Shown here piece by piece: positions 1-5,692 of a DNA stretch of 6,319 nt. Each line of letters starts with the position of its first letter. Position 1 is the first letter of the stretch. Origin of the DNA: an uncultured Lachnospiraceae bacterium (GTDB taxonomy: Bacteria; Bacillota; Clostridia; Lachnospirales; Lachnospiraceae); NCBI GenBank assembly GCA_902782655.1, contig CACZNY010000015.1, positions 1 through 6,319 of the forward strand. Reading direction: 5' to 3'. Made by a program: the position numbers and the translations under genes. The notes beneath the pieces were generated by a model. The model was not told where the DNA came from, did no database searches, and saw nothing but the letters and a program-made list of their open reading frames with translations.

Positions 1-1339
1 CGTGGGAGGCATGTCAAAGTATCTTCAGGGAATAAGGACGGCCGTCGGCTATCAGAACTTTAAGATAGGGATGGAGGAATTCCTGCTAAAGAGCATGCCC
101 AAGGGCGACAGAGTGCTGGATAACCTGAAGAAGATCAAAAGCTCCATGAAGCAGCTGGTGGTGCCGGGGATGCTTTTTGAGGATATGGGGATCACATACC
201 TCGGGCCGGTGGACGGTCATGATATAGGGATGCTTGAGAAGACCATAAAGGAAGCAAAAAATATAAAGCATACAGTTATCATTCATGTATGCACCAGAAA
301 GGGCAAGGGCTATGCCCCCGCGGAGCGCCATCCGGCAAGATTCCACGGCACGGGTCCCTTCGATATAGAAACAGGGCTTCCCAAGGAGCATTCCGGGAAG
401 GCAAGCTATACCGACGTATTCTCTACCGTCATGATAAAGCTTGCAGCAAGAAATGATAATGTGATCGCGATAACAGCTGCTATGCCTGATGGCACGGGGC
501 TTAAGAGATACAGGAACATCTATCCCGAAAGGTTTGCGGATGTAGGCATAGCCGAGGGGCATGCGGTGACCTTTGCCGCCGGGCTTGCGGCGGGGGGCAT
601 GAAGCCCATAGTCGCCATTTATTCCTCCTTCCTTCAGCGGTCGTATGATGAGATCCTGCATGATGTATGTATAGGAAGCCTGCCGGTGGTATTCGCCATA
701 GACAGGGCGGGGATAGTGGGAGCGGACGGAGAGACCCACCAGGGTATATTCGATCTCTCCTTTCTTTCAACAATGCCCAATATGACCATAATGGCTCCCA
801 AGAATAAATGGGAGCTCTCCGATATGATGAAGTTTGCGGTCACCATGGACTCCCCGGTGGCCGTGAGATATCCGAGAGCCGCGGCATACTGCGGGCTTGA
901 GGAATACAGGGCCGAGATAGAGTATGGCAAAAGCGAGCTCATATATGAAGAGAGAGGCGTGGCAATATTCGCTGCAGGCGCCATGGTGGAGGTCGCGGAG
1001 AAGGTAAGGGAGATACTTAAGGAGAAGGGATATGAGTGCTCTCTTGTCAATGCCAGATTCATAAAGCCTCTGGACGGGGATATGCTGATAAGGATGTCGG
1101 AAAGCCATGACCTTATCGTCACCATGGAGGATAATGTCCTGTCAGGCGGATACGGTGAGCATGTGACGGCATTCTGTGAGATGAACGAGCTGAAGGCTTC
1201 GGTGCTGAGTATAGCCGTACCGGATGAATTTGTTCCCCATGGCTCCATAGCGATACTTCGCGAGAAGCTTGGCATGGATCCTTTAAGCGTTGCAGGCAGG
1301 ATAATCAACAAGCTTCAGGAGATGGCGGATGTCAGGTAA
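1..1339 (+). CDS. dxs: 1-deoxy-D-xylulose-5-phosphate synthase, C-terminal part (5' end outside window)
   Basis: This cytosolic, thiamine-diphosphate-dependent enzyme condenses pyruvate with glyceraldehyde 3-phosphate to make DXP, the first step of the MEP isoprenoid pathway (DXP also feeds thiamine and pyridoxal synthesis in many bacteria). The reading frame is open from the left edge. About 445 residues are visible against roughly 620 for the family, so about 175 N-terminal residues are missing, including the GDG...N diphosphate/Mg-binding motif. The GTG at position 2 is not the real start: the protein begins inside the conserved (N)VGGMSKYL stretch. Counting from that codon, landmarks are YLGPVDGHD (66-74), KGKGYAPAE (100-108), the catalytic Glu185 in DVGIAEGHAVTF, DRAGIVGADGETHQG (234-248) with the expected Arg and His, and VRYPRA (288-293) entering the C-terminal transketolase domain. 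One oddity is EGH where most homologues have EQH. The last 11 bases overlap tlyA, implying co-transcription. Confidence 0.97.
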   Translation, partial: VGGMSKYLQGIRTAVGYQNFKIGMEEFLLKSMPKGDRVLDNLKKIKSSMKQLVVPGMLFEDMGITYLGPVDGHDIGMLEKTIKEAKNIKHTVIIHVCTRKGKGYAPAERHPARFHGTGPFDIETGLPKEHSGKASYTDVFSTVMIKLAARNDNVIAITAAMPDGTGLKRYRNIYPERFADVGIAEGHAVTFAAGLAAGGMKPIVAIYSSFLQRSYDEILHDVCIGSLPVVFAIDRAGIVGADGETHQGIFDLSFLSTMPNMTIMAPKNKWELSDMMKFAVTMDSPVAVRYPRAAAYCGLEEYRAEIEYGKSELIYEERGVAIFAAGAMVEVAEKVREILKEKGYECSLVNARFIKPLDGDMLIRMSESHDLIVTMEDNVLSGGYGEHVTAFCEMNELKASVLSIAVPDEFVPHGSIAILREKLGMDPLSVAGRIINKLQEMADVR

Positions 1340-2144
1340 GACCCGCCTTGATATCCTCCTGGTTCAAAAAGGCATAGCTTCCTCCAGAGAGAGGGCAAAG
1401 ACCATGGTAATGGAGGGCAATGTCTATGTGGACGGAGTGCGGGAGGATAAAGCAGGAAGCAGCTTTCCGGATACTGTAAGCATAGAGTACAGAGGAGACA
1501 GGCTTAAGTATGTGAGCCGCGGAGGACTGAAGCTTGAGAAGGCGGTGGAAAGCTTCGCGCTCGATCTTAAGGGGCTTATCTGCATGGATATAGGAGCCTC
1601 CACGGGAGGCTTCACTGATTGTATGCTGCAAAACGGCGCAGCGAGGGTATACGCAATAGATGTGGGCTACGGGCAGCTGGACTGGAGCTTAAGGAACGAC
1701 GGACGGGTCGTATGCATGGAAAGGACGAATTTCAGGTACCTGACCCGGGAGGATATAGCCGATACTCCTGATTTTGCATCAGCTGACGTATCCTTTATTT
1801 CTTTGTCGAAGATCCTTCCCGCAGCCTCGGATATCCTGTCTGAGAGCGGGAGGATGGTGTGCCTTATAAAGCCGCAGTTTGAGGCGGGAAGGGCACTGGT
1901 AGGAAAAAAAGGCGTGGTACGGGATCCGGCGGTGCATGAGGACGTGATCCGGGAGTGTCTGGGATACGCGGAAACGAACGGGTTTTCGATCCTGGGGCTT
2001 GATCATTCACCGGTAAGAGGGCCTGAGGGAAATATAGAATATCTTATGTACCTGGGAAAAGGGAGCGCAGACAGCACTGCAGGGGGGGATATAAAGTCGC
2101 TGATCCCCGATGTCGTTGAAGCTGCGCATGAAAGTCTGAGGTAG
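1329..2144 (+). CDS. tlyA: TlyA family rRNA (cytidine-2'-O)-methyltransferase
   Basis: Members of this family transfer a methyl group from SAM to the ribose 2'-OH of cytidines in rRNA (C1920 of 23S, and C1409 of 16S in the long type). The 271-residue protein has an N-terminal S4 RNA-binding domain (about 5-65, beginning RLDILLVQKGIASSRERAK) followed by an FtsJ-like Rossmann methyltransferase domain. The SAM-binding loop is DIGASTGGF (87-95). The catalytic K-D-K-E set is visible at Lys68 (SRGGLKLEKA), Asp153 (ADVSFISL), Lys181 (LIKPQFE) and Glu237 (GNIEYL), nearly the same numbering as I recall for M. tuberculosis TlyA. The ATG start has AGGAGA (1317-1322) six bases upstream and lies inside the end of dxs, so translational coupling is likely. 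The old 'hemolysin' label of this family is not supported by its chemistry. A tail of about 26 residues follows the core (see findings). Confidence 0.96.
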   Translation: MSGKTRLDILLVQKGIASSRERAKTMVMEGNVYVDGVREDKAGSSFPDTVSIEYRGDRLKYVSRGGLKLEKAVESFALDLKGLICMDIGASTGGFTDCMLQNGAARVYAIDVGYGQLDWSLRNDGRVVCMERTNFRYLTREDIADTPDFASADVSFISLSKILPAASDILSESGRMVCLIKPQFEAGRALVGKKGVVRDPAVHEDVIRECLGYAETNGFSILGLDHSPVRGPEGNIEYLMYLGKGSADSTAGGDIKSLIPDVVEAAHESLR

Positions 2145-2153
2145 ATCATCTTG
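2138..2153 (+). promoter_or_regulatory. Ribosome binding site and TTG start of nadK
   Basis: GAGGT at 2138-2142 lies eight bases before the TTG at 2151-2153. The tlyA stop (TAG, 2142-2144) is in the same frame, and only two ATC codons separate it from the TTG, so no ATG or GTG start is possible further upstream. The first in-frame ATG downstream is about 80 codons in, past the catalytic GGDGT motif. NAD kinases characteristically begin M-K-x-F-x-I-I-x-N-P, matching translation from this TTG. The site overlaps the tlyA stop, which suggests coupled translation. Confidence 0.85.
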
Positions 2154-2993
2154 AAGAGCTTTTTTATCATAGTCAATCCCACAAGGGAGGGAGGGCTTTC
2201 GGCAGCGGATGAGGCCTGTGAATATCTGACAAAACACGGCAAGGTATGCAGCACCCATGTGACGGCTGAAAGAGACGGTTATGACAGATATACGGACAGC
2301 AGCTCCATACCGGCCGATACCGACTGTATCCTGGTGCTGGGAGGAGACGGAACGCTGATACAGGCAGCAAGTGATGTGGTCGACAGGGACATCCCCATGC
2401 TTGGGATCAATACCGGCCACATGGGATATCTTACCGATGTCGACAGGGAGGAGATCATACCTGCCCTGGATGCCCTGATCTCGGACAGATACATAGTGGA
2501 TGAGAGAATGAGGATAACGGGCAATGTCATATCCGGAGGGAAGACGGTATGCACCGAAAGCGCGCTGAACGATATCGTAGTGCACAGGCAGGGCGATATG
2601 CGGGTGGCGGACTATGATGTGTATGTTAATAAAAAATTCTTGAAAAGCTACCGCTCCGATGGTATCATAGTAGCCACGCCGACAGGTTCTACGGCTTATT
2701 CGCTGTCAGCCGGAGGTCCCATAGTGGAGCCCTCATCAAAGCTTTTCATCATTACTCCCATATGTCCGCATACATTAAACAGCCGTTCGGTCGTTTTGTC
2801 CGCAGACGATGAGATCTTTATTTCGTCAGGCAGGGACAACAGCGAGGTTGCCTTTGACGGGCGGGAGATGTCGACGCTTCCCGGGGACGGGGGAGTAAGC
2901 ATCACAAAATCCGAAAAGGTCACAAAGATCGTGAGGCTGCATGATGACAGCTTTCTGAATGTTCTTCATTGTAAATTCCGGGACAGCGTGTAA
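2151..2993 (+). CDS. nadK: NAD kinase (ATP/polyphosphate-dependent family), TTG start
   Basis: NadK phosphorylates the 2'-hydroxyl of the adenosine ribose of NAD+ to give NADP+, the only known de novo route to NADP(H), in the cytosol. The 280-residue product is of normal length. Diagnostic motifs appear in order: a strand-initiating FFIIVNP (4-10); LVLGGDGT (61-68) with the catalytic Asp66; GINTGHMGYLTD (85-96); the NAD-binding ALND (138-141); SDGIIVATPTGSTAYSLSAG (169-188); and TPICPHTLNSR (202-212), giving the two-domain ATP-NAD kinase fold. The start is a TTG, chosen because an in-frame stop lies six bases upstream and the family N-terminus starts here. It follows tlyA with a six-base gap, so it is very probably in the same transcript. 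In related Clostridia the next gene is usually argR; here recN follows directly. Confidence 0.97.
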   Translation: MKSFFIIVNPTREGGLSAADEACEYLTKHGKVCSTHVTAERDGYDRYTDSSSIPADTDCILVLGGDGTLIQAASDVVDRDIPMLGINTGHMGYLTDVDREEIIPALDALISDRYIVDERMRITGNVISGGKTVCTESALNDIVVHRQGDMRVADYDVYVNKKFLKSYRSDGIIVATPTGSTAYSLSAGGPIVEPSSKLFIITPICPHTLNSRSVVLSADDEIFISSGRDNSEVAFDGREMSTLPGDGGVSITKSEKVTKIVRLHDDSFLNVLHCKFRDSV

Positions 2994-3053
2994 GGGTCAG
3001 CCGGTATTAGTTTACATAATCTGTTTTTTCTGTAAGAACGAAGGTGATGATCA

Positions 3054-4748
3054 ATGTTAATTAGCGAAAAGGTTAAAAATCTCGCGCTGATACGCAGCGC
3101 GCAGGCGGAATTCGGCACGGGGCTGAATATCATAACAGGTGAAACAGGAGCCGGAAAATCCCTTGTCATAGGCTCAGTGGAGCTGGCTCTCGGAGGCAAG
3201 GCTTCCTCAGGGGTCGTGCGCCGCGGGGAGGATGAGGCGCAGGTGGAGCTTGTATTCGGGCTCTCCCAGGAGCATGAAAAGGAGGAGATGGAAGCCCTTG
3301 ACATCGAAGTGGAGGATGACGGCCTCATCATAATGACCAGAAAGGTGCGGGAGGGCAGGAGCACGGCCAGGATAAACGGCAATGCCGTCAATGCTTCCGT
3401 GCTGAAAAAGGCGGCTTCCGTCCTTATCGATATACATGGGCAGCGGGACCAGATGGGGCTTTTGCAGAGGAAAAACCTTGTCCGCATACTGGACAGGTAT
3501 GCAGGGGATGAGGCAGACAAGCCTCTGCTTCAGGTGGCAGAGCATTACAGAAGCTACAGAAAGACCCTTGAGGAGATCGAGGATGATATCTCAGATCCTG
3601 CAGAGAGGAAGAGACGGCAGGACCTTTTGAGCTTTGAGGTTTCCGAGATCGAAAACGCGGAGCTTAAGGAGGGGGAGGACGCGGAGACGGAAAGCAGATA
3701 TTCCCTGATGAAGAACGCAAAAAGGATAGCGGAGGGGCTGTCAGAGGCTCTCGGAGCCGTTTCCGGGGATGCCGGCGGGAATGCGTCCGATTATATAGGA
3801 AAGGCCTCGGGAAGCCTGTCAGGACTTCAGGGAGTTGATAAAAAAACGGACGATATCATCAGCCGCCTGTCGGAAATAGAGTCTCTTGTGGGGGATCTGT
3901 CGATAGACATAGGGGATGCCTTGAGGGAAATGGAATTTTCGGAAGAGGAATTTGCAGAGTGTGAGGGAAGACTGGATCTGATCAATCACCTGAAAGCCAA
4001 GTACGGCAGAACCATAGAGGAAATAGGCAGGGCGCTTGAAGGGAAGAGGGAAGAGCTTCAGAAGCTTGAGGATCATGATTCCTATGCGGCAGAGCTTCAG
4101 GACAGGCTCTTAAAGGAAAAGAAGGAGCTGCTGAAGGAGTGCGGGAGCCTTTCGAAGATAAGGTCAAGGGCTGCGGAAAGGCTTCAAAAGGAGATGAAGG
4201 AGGCTTTGAGCGACCTTAATTTTGAGAACGTGGAGTTCAGGATAGATGTGATAGGGGATGAGGAAGCCCTTTCATCCACGGGCTTCGATGACGTGGCCTT
4301 CATGATCTCACTGAATAAAGGAGAAAAGCTTATGCCTTTGGAGGAGGCAGCCTCGGGAGGAGAGCTGTCCCGCATAATGCTGGCCTTAAAGACGGTGCTT
4401 GCGGATACGGATGATATACCCACCCTCATATTCGATGAGATAGATACCGGCATATCCGGGCGCACCGCCGAGAAGGTGGCTGAGAAGCTGGCGCTGCTCT
4501 CAAGGAGAAGGCAGGTGATAGCCATCACTCATCTGCCGCAGATAGCCGCCATGGCAGACCATCATTTCGTGATAGAAAAGACCTCGGACGGGGAGTCCAC
4601 CGAGACCTCGGTAAGGGAGCTAAGGGATGATGAGCCGGTGGAGGAGCTCGCCAGGCTTCTTTCAGGCTCTGCAGTGACAGACGCGGTCTATGAGAATGCA
4701 AAGGAGATGCTCTCCCTTGCAAGGGAATTTAAAAATAATCAGCAATAA
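3054..4748 (+). CDS. recN: DNA repair protein RecN (SMC-like ATPase)
   Basis: RecN is an SMC-related ATPase that gathers at DNA double-strand breaks and helps RecA-dependent homologous repair. The 564 residues match the usual length of about 550-575. Walker A is GETGAGKS (29-36), just after the N-terminal ISEKVKNLALI strand typical of RecN. A Q-loop-like DIHGQRDQMGLL follows (His128). A long charged, Glu/Lys-rich middle (about 150-400) fits the short antiparallel coiled-coil arm. The C-terminal head carries the ABC signature SGGELSR (434-440), Walker B TLIFDEIDTGISG (457-469, Asp461/Glu462) and the switch His493 in AITHLPQIA. The ATG has AAGGTGA (3041-3047) six bases upstream. I see no GAAC/GTTC-type LexA box in the preceding 60 bases, so SOS control is not evident; read-through from nadK is the simplest supply of transcript. 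The final codons fall in a candidate terminator hairpin. Confidence 0.97.
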   Translation: MLISEKVKNLALIRSAQAEFGTGLNIITGETGAGKSLVIGSVELALGGKASSGVVRRGEDEAQVELVFGLSQEHEKEEMEALDIEVEDDGLIIMTRKVREGRSTARINGNAVNASVLKKAASVLIDIHGQRDQMGLLQRKNLVRILDRYAGDEADKPLLQVAEHYRSYRKTLEEIEDDISDPAERKRRQDLLSFEVSEIENAELKEGEDAETESRYSLMKNAKRIAEGLSEALGAVSGDAGGNASDYIGKASGSLSGLQGVDKKTDDIISRLSEIESLVGDLSIDIGDALREMEFSEEEFAECEGRLDLINHLKAKYGRTIEEIGRALEGKREELQKLEDHDSYAAELQDRLLKEKKELLKECGSLSKIRSRAAERLQKEMKEALSDLNFENVEFRIDVIGDEEALSSTGFDDVAFMISLNKGEKLMPLEEAASGGELSRIMLALKTVLADTDDIPTLIFDEIDTGISGRTAEKVAEKLALLSRRRQVIAITHLPQIAAMADHHFVIEKTSDGESTETSVRELRDDEPVEELARLLSGSAVTDAVYENAKEMLSLAREFKNNQQ

Positions 4749-4763
4749 CACTTTGTTATTTTT
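4744..4763 (+). terminator. Candidate Rho-independent terminator after recN
   Basis: A perfect 7-bp inverted repeat, AATAACA (4744-4750) and TGTTATT (4754-4760), is separated by CTT and runs into five Ts (4759-4763), two of them within the stem. The recN stop codon lies in the left arm. The position suits the end of the dxs-tlyA-nadK-recN transcript. The stem is almost all A-T pairs and therefore weak, so termination may be partial. The flanking AAAAATAA (4731-4738) could also pair with TTATTTTT. Confidence 0.45.
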
Positions 4764-4811
4764 GTACGACAGGTCGATATATATTTCAGTGAGAAAAGAA
4801 TTATTTAAACG

Positions 4812-4840
4812 ACCCCATTTTTCAGCAGATTCCTTCCGTA
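4812..4840 (+). promoter_or_regulatory. Candidate sigma-I-dependent promoter of sigI-rsgI
   Basis: ACCCCA (4812-4817) is followed 19 bases later by CGTA (4837-4840). Sigma-I promoters, as I recall them, have a C-run -35 element (ACCCCC in B. subtilis) and a -10 of the CGAA/CGWA type, and sigI operons commonly drive themselves. Here the C-run is followed by a T-tract (4818-4822). The location, upstream of sigI in the only sizeable intergenic gap, supports autoregulation and would give a leader of roughly 90 bases. Short motifs such as these arise by chance, and I am unsure whether 19 bases is the preferred spacing, so this is a hypothesis. Confidence 0.4.
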
Positions 4841-4935
4841 TATATGGATATGAGGATAAAATCCCTATCAGCCGGGAGGGGACTCATGGGGCGTAAGGGC
4901 TGAAGGTTTTCTTTTTTGATGAACAGGGATTTTAG

Positions 4936-5679
4936 ATGACAGATAACAGCTTGGCAAACGAGAGAGCGATCAAAGCAGCCGGAAGCACAGAAGAGCTGGA
5001 TCGATTCCTCGCAGAGGAACAGCAGCATATCCTGAAGCTTACGGGTAAGGTTTTGAACAGGAGCATCACCATAAGCGATGATGAGTATTCTGTTGCGCTG
5101 ACCGCAGTATCCGAGGCAGTCAGGACTTACGACGGGACAAAGGGAGATTTCTGGTCCTATGCTGCGTTTGTTATTAAGAGCCGGGAGATAGACCTCTACA
5201 GAAAGAATGAAAAAACGGGTGAGCATGAGATATCCGTAAAGCCTGAGGTCTTCGGAAGCGACGGCATCGAGGATGAGAGTGATGCTTCGATGCAGCGCGA
5301 TATAAATGAAAAGGTTGCCGTATTTACGGATTCGGGGCTTAAGGACGAGATAGAGGCTCTGAGGGAGAAGCTGGCAGAATATGACATCAGTTATTTTGAT
5401 CTGGTGAACTGCTCGCCGAAGGCTGAAAAATCAAAAAAGGCCTGCTCAGAGGTGCTGAAAGCGATCTTCTCGCCGCCGCCTCTCATAGAAGAGATAATCA
5501 CGGGCAAGCTTCTTCCGGTAAAGAAGATACTGGAGAGACAGAAGATATCGAGGAAGCTTATCGACAGGCACAGGAAATATCTGATAAGCGCGTCATTGAT
5601 CCTTTCCGGTGATTATCCGGAAATAGCGGAATACATACCCTTTGATCCGCGAAAAGACACTGAAACCGGCAACGATTGA
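4936..5679 (+). CDS. sigI: RNA polymerase sigma-I factor
   Basis: This is an alternative sigma factor of the sigma-70 superfamily, SigI type, which directs RNA polymerase to dedicated promoters. In other Firmicutes SigI serves heat/envelope stress or, in cellulolytic Clostridia, carbohydrate sensing. The 247 residues are a normal length. The N-terminal half resembles a region-2 domain: ILKLTGKVLNRSITISDDEYSVAL (about 32-55), then EAVRTYDGTKGDFWSYAAFVI (60-80) and REIDLYRK (83-90). A variable charged linker (about 91-135) follows. The SigI-specific C-terminal domain contains YDISYFDLVNCSPK (149-162), LPVKKILERQKISRKLIDRHR (193-213), a helix-turn-helix, and the hallmark LILSGDYPEIAEYIPF (221-236). 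The ATG is preceded at six bases by a modest AGGGA (4925-4929). The adjacent rsgI, 13 bases on, supplies its cognate anti-sigma factor, which strongly confirms the call. Targets are not visible here. Confidence 0.95.
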   Translation: MTDNSLANERAIKAAGSTEELDRFLAEEQQHILKLTGKVLNRSITISDDEYSVALTAVSEAVRTYDGTKGDFWSYAAFVIKSREIDLYRKNEKTGEHEISVKPEVFGSDGIEDESDASMQRDINEKVAVFTDSGLKDEIEALREKLAEYDISYFDLVNCSPKAEKSKKACSEVLKAIFSPPPLIEEIITGKLLPVKKILERQKISRKLIDRHRKYLISASLILSGDYPEIAEYIPFDPRKDTETGND

Positions 5680-5692
5680 AAGAGGAGTTTTT

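Noticed and set aside
86..1311. Long open frames on the - strand opposite dxs (217 and 225 codons)
   Set aside because: They lie wholly antisense to a well-conserved dxs, resemble no family I know, and have no convincing ribosome site. They are by-products of the codon bias.
2379..2449. 11-base direct repeat GTCGACAGGGA, 60 bases apart within nadK
   Set aside because: Both copies encode Val-Asp-Arg-Asp/Glu in conserved coding sequence; only two copies, best explained by chance and codon bias.
3012..3035. Inverted repeat TTACA/TGTAA around a T-run between nadK and recN
   Set aside because: The stem is five A-T-rich pairs and the T-run is in the loop, not after the stem, so it is not a terminator.
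3011..3038. Possible sigma-A promoter before recN (TTTACA, 16 bases, TAAGAA)
   Set aside because: The -35 is good but the -10 matches only three of six positions, and the gap is short enough for read-through from nadK.
4813..4891. CCCCAT (4813-4818) complementary to ATGGGG (4886-4891)
   Set aside because: Only six bases at a distance of 67, and the left arm would lie upstream of the expected transcription start, so it would not be in the RNA.
4690..4896. 68-codon + strand open frame spanning the recN end and the gap
   Set aside because: It begins inside recN in another frame, has no recognisable protein character, and crosses the candidate terminator and promoter.
4822..5226. 134-codon - strand open frame opposite the sigI start
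   Set aside because: It covers the sigI leader and N-terminus, while the + strand encodes a clear SigI; no motifs are seen.
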